From contig CM038912.1 in the NCBI GenBank assembly GCA_021904315.1, positions 14,409,061 through 14,473,060 on the forward strand: 64,000 nt of DNA. Direction: 5' to 3'. The translations under genes and the position numbers were made by a program. Below, one piece after another: positions 50,986 to 62,981 of the stretch (its first letter is position 1; each line of letters starts with the position of its first letter). A model generated the notes under the pieces. It did not search any database, had not been told where the DNA came from, and saw only the letters and a list, made by a program, of their open reading frames with translations. This DNA comes from Sphagnum magellanicum. Its lineage: Eukaryota > Streptophyta > Sphagnopsida > Sphagnales > Sphagnaceae.

Positions 50986-53002
50986 TATAATCTATTCATA
51001 TATTAAATAAACATGAGCATTTTTACTTAGCATGTAATCTAAACCCTACATACAATAGCTTAGTTACAAACAAATATCTACATTCTATGAAAGGTACATA
51101 TCAACATCCCACAAAGAATAAACATGCATGGATTAAAAAAATCATAGGAGCACAAGTTATAGAAAGTTGCAACAAATTTATATATCATAATATAAAAATT
51201 GCAAGTAGTTCAAAAAAGTTTGAACTATGAAATGGGTGTGATCAAACTCAAATGAGCCAATAGTAATAAAGGACTCAACCACAAATGCGCCCTTTTTTAA
51301 CATTTTGATTTTTCATAGAAAACATTTTTTGAAGCATTTTTTTGCAACATGTTCTTAAGTAAAAATATTGACAAATCCCCCAGTAAATTACATCACTTGT
51401 GTTAACTCTTTTTGAATAAATATGAATTTTCTAAAAGTGTACAAATTTTATCAAATTATATGTGTTATCTTGAAAAATGATCATAATTTCAAATCATGTT
51501 AATATATGATGACTACTTAAAACTTTCTAGTTCATTGTATCAGAAGCCAACTTTGTTCATATGTCATACACATTATGACCCATTTATATCTAGCAAATGA
51601 CTTTTGAAATTTTAAAATTTTGAAATGATTTTTTGAATTTTTAAAATTTTCAAATACCACAATTTTTAAATTGTGAATGTTTTTCTTATGTGGATGGTAG
51701 GTTATCATCATTTCAAATAAAATCCTATCAAAATATCTTTATTAAAAGAGTTTTTAACCTAGTGTTTCATAAAATTAATTTTGGGGTGTTCAAATTCAAA
51801 AGTCCTTTACTAAAACCAAAACTGAATTTATTAAATTGAAATGATCTTTTTTTGAATTCTTCAACACTCATATAAATCATTTAGCACAAATTTCCTTGAT
51901 TAGCATGACATTAAAGTGGCATTACATAAATATGTTTGAAAAAATTGATAATTTTTTAATAATCCAACATGGTTTTTCACTCATTTGACTATTGCACCCA
52001 AATACATGATATGTTCCAAGGAACATCCTAGTTGCATACTAAAATTTTCCCTTTTAAATTTACATATATAAGTCGGTATGTTTCCAAGGCCACATTATAA
52101 CATTTGTATCCAATTGCATCATCAACAATATAAAGGGAAAGATCATGATCTAGAACTAGACACAACAAATGGGCACATTTGACCAAACTTGATTTAATGT
52201 TAATAGAAAGGCCAATTTTTTGGGAGGGAATGTTGATGAAGGACAACACCTTCACCCCCAAATTTGATGAAATCTCCAAGTGCACAATCCTTGTTTCCAC
52301 TAAAATGGAAGGATTATACAATCATTTAATCGATATTATAAAACATATGGCAACAATGTTAATCTAGATTAATTTCCAAATAATAAAATAAGAATAAGTA
52401 TAGTACTTGTAGTGCATATCTACACATAAAGCATGTTCATGAGTTGAAATTTGATGTAAGCAAATCAATACAAACATGGCATTGTTCACCCACTTACCTT
52501 GGGCAAATTTCTACAACTTTTCTAACAATAGCCTCCTTTGCTGCTTCATTTTATATAGACCTTAAAGCTAATTCATAACTAGTAGAATCTCGTATCAAGA
52601 TTTCTTTGAATTTTTTTTGAATTATCCACTAACTTTGTTTATGTGTTCTTTAAAGCCTACTCATTTGTAAGACAAAAAATGTTTCAGTAAACAATCAATG
52701 AACTACTTCTTAAATGCACATTAAGCATTGTGACACTTGTAATATAAAATTGTGATCAAGTGCAAATGCTTTAATGTAAGAGTGTCTTAGTTAAGGGTTT
52801 CATCACCAAATCACCTAAGGCAATGCAATAGACCATGCAAAAGTTTTTAAGGCATTCCAATGTGGGTTCTATTTGTAATTTGTTATTGCCCATGTGGATT
52901 AACATTTATGTACTTTAGGATGCTTGCAACCTCAAATAACCCCACCAAGTAAGGCCATAGCATGTCCAATTGGTAATTATCTTCTGCCTCATTATCAAAT
53001 AT
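50986..53002. other. AT-rich spacer, no supported gene
   Basis: A 97-codon minus-strand frame (52321-52028) has near-balanced hydrophobic composition but no recognised domain. It is probably a fragment of a decayed transposon gene; I do not call it. Confidence 0.4.
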
Positions 53003-54959
53003 CACTAGAAGAAAATTTTAAATTTATGACTCCATATGTGATTGATTTTGTAGTCATATTAGACATATATGACTTAGAAGCCCTTAGTTGTAACAGATGA
53101 GTAGCAAAGGACAAGTAGTCATTTAATGTTTGACATGGCACTTTTCATCCTATAGTCATTAATGACAAGTCATAGAAAACAAACCATATATAATGTTGAG
53201 GTTTCATGTAATGAATGATTAAAATATGATTAGCACACAAATTATTTTTATAAATAAGTAGGTAGGTAGGTAATAGGTTTAGGTAAGTCGAAAAAAGCAA
53301 ACAAGCAAGTAGTAGCTTAACCTACCTAACCTAATTTACATAACCTATGTAATTCACCTATGTATTACCTTAGTCTAGCCTACTTACCCTAGCCCCTTAG
53401 GAATGCACATAGGTTGCAAGTATTAGGAATTGGACCCTTCATTTTCACAATGATAAACCAAGTCCTTACTAATGGACTCCAACATCAAAAGGTATCCAAC
53501 TTTGGTCAAGTTTTTTATTTCACATGTTTATTTCATATCACTACAAGACTATGAGGTAGGTGGGTTGATGGGTGGGTTTATAGGTGGATGGGTAAATGGG
53601 TAGTAGGTACATAAGTGGGTGGATTGGTGGGTTGGTGGGTAGGTAAGTAAATAAGTAGGGAAATAAGTGGGTAGTAGGTAGGTAGGTGGGTGTGTGGGTG
53701 GGTAAATAGGTAGGTAAATAAATGGATAGTAGGTGGGTGGGTGCGCTGGTGGGTAAATAAATGGGTAATAGGTATGTAGGTATGTGATAGGTAGGTGGTT
53801 TGGTGGGTAAGCAAGTAGGTAGGTTGATGGATGGGTGGGTGGGAAGGTAAATAGGTAGATACATAAGTAGGTGGGGGGTGGGGGTTGGTCAAAACATGTA
53901 ACTAGAAGCCAAAAAAAATGTTAGATGTTAAACATAATCGGTCAAAATCAAGCATTTATTTTTTATTACCATTGAAAACCATAATAATCATGGCAAGTTA
54001 ATCATTTTTCTTTCATATGAATGTTAAGAAACTTAGAGTAAAATTCATTTGATCCAATTTTAAGTTTTGGTTTTAATTTAGGATGTCTGAAAATGTACAC
54101 CTAATACGTCACATGGAGTTAATTTTGTAAAGGATTATCAAAAGGACTCATATAATAATAATAAATTCATTGAAAAAATATAGATGATAAAAACATACTA
54201 ACCACACTCAAAAAGCATTCATACTTTTTAAAATGTGGAATTCTAAAACTTTAAAAATTCTAAGAATGTTCAAAATTGCTTTAAAATTTCAGAACTTCAA
54301 GAATCATTTACCACATATAAATGGGTTATAATGTACATGATGTATGGAGAAAAGTTATAGATTAGAGTATAATAAAAGGAATGTGAAATTTTAATTTTTA
54401 GTGATGACTTAAAATTTTGATCATTTTTCAAGATGAAACATTGAATCTGTAAGGAATCTGAACACTTTTAAAAATTCATATTTATTCAATAATGACTAAA
54501 GAAAAAAATTTGATGCATTGGGGAACATTTAAATATTTTTTACAACAAGTTACAAGAAATTTCATTCAAAAAATCATTTGCATGTAAAAGTTTTTTTTGG
54601 GAAAAAGGACTTGTAGTTCTTTTCCAAAGTAATCCCTTTGGTTCTTAATTATAGGTTTTGACCTGGTTATGGTTGTTTATGTTCATATCAAATTATTTAT
54701 AGTTATTTTTTAATCATTGTAATGACAATTGGACATCCATGTCACTTTGTCATCAGTCACAGATGCCACATAGATGAAATCAAAGTGATGAAAACTAACA
54801 TCTCCCATCTTGTTACCACCTCATCATGTCCCACTACTGTATGACTATAATTTTTTACACATAGGATTTGAAGTAATAGTTTATGACTAAAGTCATATAG
54901 TCATTTAGGACTTGTAATCATAGATTTCTTAGTTGCAAAGGACAAAATTTCTTCTAGTG
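53003..54959. mobile_element. Non-autonomous CACTA (En/Spm-like) element 1, target duplication TAT
   Basis: The left terminus CACTAGAAGAAAATTTT and the right terminus, read inward, CACTAGAAGAAATTTTGTCC form matching inverted repeats. TAT flanks both sides (53000-53002 and 54960-54962), the 3-bp duplication typical of CACTA elements. Subterminal regions carry repeats of the TTTATGACT / AGTCATTTAGGAC type. The 1957-bp interior lacks transposase and holds a GGTA/GGTG array at 53560-53880. Confidence 0.88.
53556..53882. repeat. GGTA/GGTG/GGTAAATA minisatellite
   Basis: About 325 bp of degenerate 4-bp units (GGTA, GGTG, GGTT, GGTAAATA) on the plus strand, inside CACTA element 1. The two long minus-strand frames across it (about 105 codons, Tyr/Pro/Thr/Leu repeats) are by-products of the repeat, not genes. 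Confidence 0.85.
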
Positions 54960-54962
54960 TAT

Positions 54963-56137
54963 CTTAAACAAAATGTATGAAAATGGCACATTCCCCATAC
55001 ACTAAATATACATTCATTTTCTTTATGCATTCATTTTCCACATCAAAACACATTTTTTTGTAAATTTAATTAGAATTTTTAATTCTACATGACTTGGGTA
55101 ACCTTTTGATAAATAATTTGGAATGAAAATTTTTCTTTATGTGAATCTTATGTTGTCCTGAAGTTTTATGGGTCATAGAAATTTGGGGTGTGATGATTCT
55201 AATGGTACCACCTAAGGATAAGTTTGCCCCATAAGCATCAATTTTGGCAAAGTTATTGTCAACCACATGCCTATATCACATTTGGAAAGAAATAATTACA
55301 AGAATTGATGGTGGTTGGTTTTTTGCCACATCTCATTATGGCAATGTATAGTTTCCAATTTTTTCCTAATTTCACATGTGTTACTTGACACAACAATCCA
55401 TTGACATCTAGGACTAATAGATGTCATACATTGTTAATTACCAGAATACTTGGAATGAAAATATTACAACCACCCAGTTGTTTTGCAAAAAGGATATGTT
55501 GACTTGTTTATGGAACATCTGCACTTAGCAACACTAACATGGTGTTATCCACAATTTACTTCCCACGAATGTGTCATGTTGTTTGTTTATCCGGGTTATA
55601 GGCTTTCATGTCTCTATTGGATTCATCAAATGCTTGCACCACCACATTTGTAGCTTGGGTAGAGCCTATAAACTCATTTCCTTTCTACCCCATTGATGGC
55701 TACAGTTGATCTCTTTGTTTTGTTGATGAAGTTTCGCCCTAACCCTAAAAAGAACCTCCCATAGTTAGATTTGCCACATCCCACATCTTTAAGTTTGCAA
55801 CTTGGCAAAAGACATGTATAATGCACATAGATAACAAATAGAATTATTGAGAAAAAATAGCATGTGAGTGACTTTCCATCCCTCTACTCTCGGTTCTACA
55901 AAATGACTATGATTGAAAGCACAAATGCTACTGGTGAAGGAAAAATGCAAGTGTAATTCGAAATGTTAGTTTGCGTTTGTAATTGAAATGAAGTACCTTG
56001 CTTCCTATGCATCATTTGCGATCAAAACTGATAGATATATTTTTCAAGCTCACACATTCCACATTTTAGGACTTTATGTCAAATTGTCATTCATTTAAAC
56101 CAATGTTTAAGGATTCAACATCATGTCTAACATAGCT
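54963..56137. other. AT-rich spacer, no supported gene
   Basis: A 66-codon minus frame at 55266-55066 has no known domain. Otherwise nothing recognisable. Confidence 0.4.
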
Positions 56138-56695
56138 GCAGACCACTAGTCAATTGAAATATTGTTTCTAACGCATAGGTTATTCAAATCTGACTTGCCA
56201 TAGCTCACTAAAAAGCTAATTACAAGGGGCATCTTGTTACCAAATCCTAAGCTTTGCAGCTAAACCAGCAAGAGGTTATGTTACAAAACTCGAGAGGGTT
56301 TTACAAAGGTGATAATTTAACTTGGCTACAGACCACCAGTCACTTGAAACATCATTTCTAACACATAGGTTACTCAAATCCAGCTTGATTTAGCTCATTG
56401 AGAAGCTAACTACAAAGCGCACCATCCTACCAAATCTTAAGATCTATAACTAAACCAATAAAGAGTTATGCTACTAAACCCGAAAGGGTTTTATGAAGGC
56501 AGTTGATTCAATTTGATTGCAAACAATCAGTCATTTGAAATACCATTTCTAACACATACATTATTCAAATTCAGCTTGCTTTAGCTCATTAAGAAATTAA
56601 CTATAAGGCGCAACTTGCTACCGAATCTTAAGCTTTGCAGCTAAACCAGTAAAGAATTATATTACCAAACCCGAGAGGGTTTGTGAAATCTTTTC
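56138..56695. repeat. Tandem array, three ~190-bp units
   Basis: Units start near 56138, 56328 and 56519. Shared blocks are TTTCTAACACATAGGTTA, CTTGCTTTAGCTCATTAAGA, TACCAAATCTTAAGCTTTGC, AGCTAAACCAGTAAAGAGTTAT and ACCCGAGAGGGTTTT. Divergence between units is moderate. Confidence 0.85.
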
Positions 56696-56948
56696 TAAAG
56701 TTCCAACTTCCCAATACTATCACTACTCACTTCCATCCTTCCAAAACTATTACAAAACTTCCACTCTATTTTCTTTATTTTTTTCACCTCCCAAAACTAA
56801 TCATTCTTTTCCTCTTCAAAATTTTTGTGGGAACAAGTATTCGATATTGAATTGAAATTATGTCCAAGGAAAGAGAGAGCTCCCAATTATCTGAGTTCGC
56901 CTTTTAAAGAGAAAGAAAAAGGAGGTGAAGGTAGATCCAAAGCTTGAT

Positions 56949-57120
56949 GGCCAATGGAAGGTTCCATGCTTGGTGGCCAATGGAATGTTCCAAGCTTAGT
57001 GGCCAATGGAAGGTTCCATGCTTAGTGGCCAATGGAAGGTTCCAATCTTGGTGGCCAATGGAAGGTTCCATGCTCGATGGCCAATGGAAGGTTCCAAGCT
57101 TGGTGGCTAATGGAAGGTGA
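56949..57120. repeat. 26-bp minisatellite, seven CCAAT-containing units
   Basis: GGCCAATGGAAGGTTCCA starts at 56949, 56975, 57001, 57027, 57053, 57079 and 57105, exactly 26 bp apart. The last unit is partial. Each unit contains a CCAAT motif and the palindrome TGGAA(G)GTTCCA. It lies about 250 bp beyond the end of the 190-bp array. Confidence 0.92.
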
Positions 57121-57660
57121 AGGAAAACACATTTTCACCTCTTCCCATTTTCCCCCCAACAAACTTTATTCAAACCTTCAATTTTGCTTTTGACCTATGG
57201 TTTATTTTACCATGGTTCTAAGCCATTACTCCCACCTTTCTTTCCTTTTCCTTGATCTATAAATTATGACTACGCACCTTAATGTAACAAGTCCTTGTGA
57301 TCTCTAGATTTGACCCTAACACAACATCCTCGTGATGAAAAACCCGAACTTCGAGAGGTGCGTGCTTGTCTTGAAATTGAACCCCCTCAAGCCTAGTACT
57401 ATCATATTTCTCCGAACTCTTGCACCCTGGTGATCTTGTTGCAAATCGACCCTGCTTCTGGTGACAAACCTGAAAGCATTTGTGAAGGTTGTTATGAAAT
57501 TGAAAATATTTTTATCTTCACATGGTCTTTAGTTCCCGGCGTTGGACATTATCGTTGGTTGCGCAATCTAATTTGTCGACTGCCTCCTAATAGCAAGGCG
57601 GACTACCTAGTTCGCACCATTCGACGCATCCTAGATTTCCTGTAATTATAAACTATGGCA
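57121..57660 (+). other. Higher-GC segment with a 71-codon frame, unidentified
   Basis: Follows the CCAAT array. It contains CTATAAAT at about 57257, an AATGTAACAAG stretch, and a plus-strand frame at 57430-57645 that shows no domain I recognise. Composition is less AT-rich than the neighbours. It could be a promoter and first exon of a repeat-borne gene or the end of a larger repeat; I cannot decide. Confidence 0.3.
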
Positions 57661-58332
57661 TAGCCCAAGATTTTACATGTACTTGCAGCTCCTTGCTGAG
57701 CTTATCCCTATTCTAAATAAATGTTTCAATCCTTATGAAATTCCTGTTGCCATTAGCACACTATCACACTATTTAATTAATCTTTAAATTGTTTAAAATT
57801 AACCTTATGTTCATACGGCTTGAAGATTGTTCTATCTCTATTGGATCCTTCATAAACATCCCTTCAACTGCTTCAAGAATTTCTAATATCCTTACTACTC
57901 ACTAAATACTAGAACAAGATCAATGTTGTGCTTAACACCGTGAATTCTGGTGTCTACTTCTACCCCTTACCCTTTAGAGAATTTTCACCCCTAATTACGC
58001 AATAGAGTTTCTAAAACTATGGTTACCAGCTTTTTGTTGAAGAAAAGAACTAACCCAACACCTTATTCACCAATAACGCATTTCATAAAAAAACACAACC
58101 CCTCCACGCACGCAGCACATTCATCATTCCCTATGAAGTTGCTAAAAGCCTCTAATAACCTTACCCCACTCAAATAACCTTGATGCAACTCTTAAAAATT
58201 GAGACTACCGCACATGGTTGTGTCAGTATGGTTCACATAGCATATTGGAGCTTAAGTATTAAGCCCCAATAAACAAGAACACAATAGAAATTTATCAACT
58301 AACTTGATTTCATTAAAACAACATTCACTCAT

Positions 58333-58674
58333 TCAAGATTCATTAAAATCATATCTAAAATCCACGTCCTTCAAGGCTTCATAATTTATTTCTACTTCTC
58401 TAATCAAAGAAGTGTTCCAACTTACCAATGTTCCCAAATTGCCATCATCTAATTGTTCATAAGCAATGCCATTTGATTTTTCTTTCTCCTCCAAGGTAGG
58501 AAGATTGCCTTGAATAGTCACTATTGACTTCATGAATGCAAGTGTCTCCTCCATCATTGTTGACATATGCTTATGTTCTTGAATGATCTGGTCTTGGGTG
58601 GATTTTAACTCATCATGATTATTCTCCATGGCTTCTAGTTGAATTTCAATATCAAATGTCACTAATGTGTTCAA
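58333..58674 (-). pseudogene. Fragment encoding a coiled-coil-like segment, probably transposon-derived
   Basis: A 113-codon frame with a charged, heptad-like stretch (EAMENNHDELKSTQDQIIQE, then HMSTMMEETLAFMK) followed by an acidic tail. It lies downstream of the Transposase_24-like fragment at 60763-60413 on the same strand and could be its distal part. No catalytic motif. Confidence 0.3.
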
Positions 58675-59659
58675 CGCATTTTCAACAATAGTATTTGCAT
58701 TTGGGAGATCTTCCTATAATTCAACAAGATAATTAGTGCAATGTTGCTAATTAACTTACAACTTGCATCCAACAAATTTAGATTACATACACATAATTGC
58801 AATGACTACTAAAACCATATACCAACAACTTGTAGAAAAAGTCATAGTCCAAGTTCTGGTAAATAGATCAAATTTTTTTTAGGGGGAATTAGAAGACCAA
58901 AATCCTTACCATTAGCATTTTTTGAAGAACTATAGGTCTAGATGGCTAATTTCCACCAACTTCTATTGACTTAAGACATTAATGACAACCATGAAAAAAA
59001 TAATTAAGTGAAACGAAAACCGAATTTGACAATGAACTAGCAATGGTAATTTATAACTTTTAGTTAACAGAAGAACATCAACACCTATTCATAGAATTTA
59101 ATTTTCATAATAAGGAAACTCAATTTCTCCTTTAACCTCATTTACTTTCAACTCCAACCTTTTGCACTTGTTGTTTTTCTCTCTCACACATTCCTTCTAG
59201 ATCTTAACCAAAGTAGATTTCTTCCTAGCTCCACCTCTTACATCCCATCAAGCCTAGCAAAACTTTAATTATTGTTCCACCAATTGAAAACATGCAGGCA
59301 ATAATTTATAGATGGTACATAAGAACATAAGGAATGAAGAATGCATGCCATTGCTAGAAATTGAACAATATGGAAAAAGGACTAAAACATACCATTCTTT
59401 CTTCTAAACCAATGTCACCTATTCATCCCTTTCATGATGTTGTTTTTTGAACTGTTCAAATTTTGCACATTCATGTGGCCCTATCAATATTTTCCTCTTG
59501 CTATAACACAACTTTCAACTATTCGCAATGTGCTTTGCATCAATTCCATGGATAGGCCTCATTTTTTTCTATTATTTTTTTCAACCACCCCCGCCTACCC
59601 TTCAATACAACTACAACTTGATCTTTGACATGCTTGAAGGTTATGAGATGATCCAAATA

Positions 59660-60330
59660 TTCAAACCCAATGTGTGAAAACACGACCAAAGGATCCAAGA
59701 GCGCCAAGGTAAAAGTTTTTTTCCAAGGACTACCTATGACACATGTCATTATAATCCAAAATTATAACTTTAATTTTTTTATTTCAGATACCCCACTTAA
59801 CATTATATTATAGATATAAATAAATTTTGACTAAAATTTGATTTTATATTGTGTATATTATGCATTCATGCCCTCTATCACATAAATATGAACAACTTTT
59901 GTTAAAGCCACATTTTCAAAATCCATAATTTTCAAGGTCAAAAGCACCCATTTTATAACCAAATGTGCTCAAATGGGTTATAAAAATAAATTCGTCAATT
60001 CAAGTCCTTTTGCCCTTCTAATCACCAATGTTAAAACGTTCTCCAATGTTTTGAAGGAATGGTGCACATTTGGTTTAAAAAAAGGATGTTTGAAAAATAT
60101 AAGGATTGTCCACTTTCAAAGTTGGAATGTTTTGAGCATGTAAAAACATTTTTTATTTGTTTCAAGTTTTGAGCATGTAAATTTTGTAATTAATAAAAAA
60201 TATTCTAGAAACAATTATGACAATCCAAACTATTATGCCTCCCTTGTGATTTTTCAAAGATACAAAAATGTAGTTTTGAGGAGTGTCCACTCACTTGGGT
60301 GGCTCCTTTGATTGTGTTTTTACCCCAATA
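59660..60330 (-). mobile_element. Older dispersed repeat P, second copy (unoccupied CACTA site)
   Basis: Aligns in reverse to 46800-47182 plus 49070-49355 without a gap where CACTA element 3 sits. It reads ATAACCCATTTGAGCACATT across the site. It overlaps the minus-strand frame at 59749-59540, which has no recognised domain. Confidence 0.75.
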
Positions 60331-60412
60331 TCCAAGGTTTTTTTTAATAATTTTTAGCTCTTTAAGGGGTTACATATGGATGTCATCAAGATTTGGATTG
60401 AAGGGTTGTCAA

Positions 60413-60763
60413 TTAGTTGTTCCCACCACCACCAATTGGTTTTCCATCTATGTTACAATGGACAACAAGCTTAACATCTTTGCCTTGAATTTCAACGACT
60501 TCAATGCCAAGCCTTTTCATTACCTTGTCCATTTCCCAATGCCTAGCCCTTTGTGTCATTTGCTTTGAATGTTGATATGAGGAAACCACCATGTTGTCTA
60601 GTTGGTTAATTGATGCACTAGTAATTGAAGCAACACATTGAGGAGAATTTATCCTCAGAGTTTTTACAGAAAAGATAAGGGTCTTTGGATGACTTGAATA
60701 AGGCCTTCCTAGTGCTTGAATTGTTGTTATTAGAGTTCTAGGGCTTGTTGAAGGCCTATGCAT
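60413..60763 (-). pseudogene. Transposase_24-like fragment of a plant DNA transposon
   Basis: A 116-codon frame ending KLVVHCNIDGKPIGGGGNN. The 'k(l)xVxxnxxGxPIG' pattern resembles the start of the Transposase_24 domain found in proteins carried by En/Spm-like plant elements, where it is followed by a conserved Trp-rich region. Here the frame stops and the next part is the non-coding-looking repeat P. Similarity is short and the call tentative. A further minus frame upstream (61039-60821) is Pro/Tyr/Thr-rich and may be the N-terminal part. Confidence 0.33.
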
Positions 60764-61418
60764 ATATTGAATGGATCATGTGAGCAACTATTGGCATTGG
60801 GTAAGAGCTAGTGGGACTAGCTAATACTGATTTGGTCGTGGTAATAGTTGTGTGTATTGAAACGTAAATGGTGGCAACAATTGTGGGTATGGATTAGGTG
60901 TTGTAGAGGTGGTAGGGGTTGACTTGATGGCTACATAGGCATATGTTGGTATATAATAGATGTTGCTGTTGTGGGAGGAACCATGGTTGTAGGCATTAGC
61001 CAAACATTCATCTATTGCCAACCAAAAAGCAATTGCCACCTTGGAGGCTAAGCCACAATTATAGGGGGGTTTTAAGGTATTCTAATAGTGTTGGCAATAC
61101 TAGTGGATTTAAATTGGAAATAGGTATATAATTGGTGCTTGTGGATTCAAATTACTAGTAGGTATAGTTGGCATTAGTGGATTCATTACATTAAGTATAA
61201 CAATAATTTCTACAAAGGCCAACCACAAAAACAAAGCAACATCAAATTATGTGAAATTGATTCTGGCAACAACAAACTAAGGCGAACTTCAAACTTCAAA
61301 AACAAACTTGGGATGTATAAAATATATTTAAACCTAGACTAAAAGTTATAACTTTGGCCCTTAAATTATATTCTGCTTCATGAACATCATCAACAAGATC
61401 AAATGTCTCCTATCCTTT

Positions 61419-62978
61419 CATTAGTAGAAATCTTCAAATTTATGACTAAGTTTATGATTAGTATTCTAGTTATAAAGGACATGTGAAATCATTAGTGATA
61501 GTTTTGTTATTGTTTAATTATTTTTATCATTACAAATTGGACCTAAGAACTTGGGGAACAATATTTTTTTTAAATTACAATATTTATTATAATAGATTTA
61601 TTATGTATAATATAAATAATAAGATATATTTTATTTCAATTTTTTTAATCTCATTATTTTCCATCTTATCAATTGTTAACATGTGTCATTAGTATTTAAA
61701 CTAGGTTTAAAATCTAATTTAAATGGCTAAGTAGACCACTTGATCTACCTATTTAAGTTCATCACAGTAACCACTTAACATAGGTAGTCTAGGTAGGTAT
61801 GGAATATTTGGTCAATATTCCAATGTTGACCACAATGAATGTCATTTGTGAAGTTTGGTCCTTGGACCCCAAGGATGGAGTTCAACTCCCTTACCACTAA
61901 ACCACCCCACATACTATGTAAATAATATATTTTTCATTTTATTTAGACCATATTTTATTTCAACATAATTTACACAAAACCTCAAATCTGATAATTCATA
62001 TATTATTGAAAATTTTCAAATTTTAAAATTAAAAAAATCATAAATCAATTATATATATATATAGTTTTCTTAGTATTAGTCATATTAAATATGAGGTATA
62101 AATTTAATATAATCATTCTAATTTAATTTTAATAATAATAATAAATGGTAATATATTACCTAATTTTCTGAAATTATAAAATTTATTCAGTTTTACACAT
62201 ATAATCTAATATAATTGTGTAATAAAAAATTTACAAATGAAAAAAATAAAATTTATACATATATTATTTAAATTTTATTTAAATTTATGATAAAATTTTA
62301 ATGTAAAAATAAATGATATATTTCCCACACCTTACATTTCTATTTTATTTTTACATTACAACACAAAAAACTTATTTATAATATATCATACTTTTAACAT
62401 TAAATTGTATTTCAATGTATAATATCTAATTTATTCACATTGAATATTTCAAATGGATTAATATCAAAAATAATTTTTAAAAATGTAATAAAGGTTTTTG
62501 TATTACCTATATGTATAATATTAATCAAGTTAGCTCCTTACATGTTGTAGTTCATTATGTCCATTTATATTCATATTAAATTATAAGTAGTCATTTTTGA
62601 ATCATTGTAAAATAATTATATGATAACATTGTCTATGTAATGACACATCATTTTGTACAAATCATTTGCATAATTATTCTATAGTCATATTTAAAATAAT
62701 TTTATCTTAGACACATTTTTAAATGGTATTTTGGACATCCATGTCATTTTTTCATCAATCATGGATGCCATATGGATGAAAATTTGCAATGACAAAACAA
62801 TGTCATCCTTCCTATTACCATGTCATTATCTACTAGTCAAATGCATCATTAATATATGATGGCAACTTTTTCCACATAGGATTTGAAGTAACATCCTATG
62901 ATTATGATATATTATGTAGTTGTTTAGGACATTTAGTCATTGATTTCTTGGTTGCAAAAGACAAAATTCCTTTTAGTG
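61419..62978. mobile_element. Non-autonomous CACTA (En/Spm-like) element 2, target duplication TTT
   Basis: The left end CATTAGTAGAAATCTTC and the right end, read inward, CACTAAAAGGAATTTTGTC are degenerate versions of the element 1 termini. TTT flanks both sides (61416-61418 and 62979-62981). The last 250 bp are clearly homologous to the right end of element 1 (shared CACATAGGATTTGAAGTAA and GATTTCTTGGTTGCAAAAGA-like blocks). No transposase. A TAGG patch lies at 61690-61810. Confidence 0.75.
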
Positions 62979-62981
62979 TTT

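Noticed and set aside
53541-53892. Two minus-strand frames of 104-107 codons rich in Tyr-Leu-Pro-Thr repeats
   Set aside because: They are translations of the GGTA/GGTG minisatellite inside CACTA element 1; any frame through a 4-bp repeat looks like this.
57121-57660. Idea that this GC-richer segment is a long terminal repeat
   Set aside because: I could not find paired ends, a primer-binding site or a second copy in the window.
61855-61915. tRNA-like stretch on the minus strand (GGTTTAGTGGTAAGG then GGGTCCAAGGACC)
   Set aside because: It has box A and box B resemblance, but the spacing is short and no full cloverleaf or acceptor stem forms. At best it is a tRNA-derived SINE scrap inside CACTA element 2.
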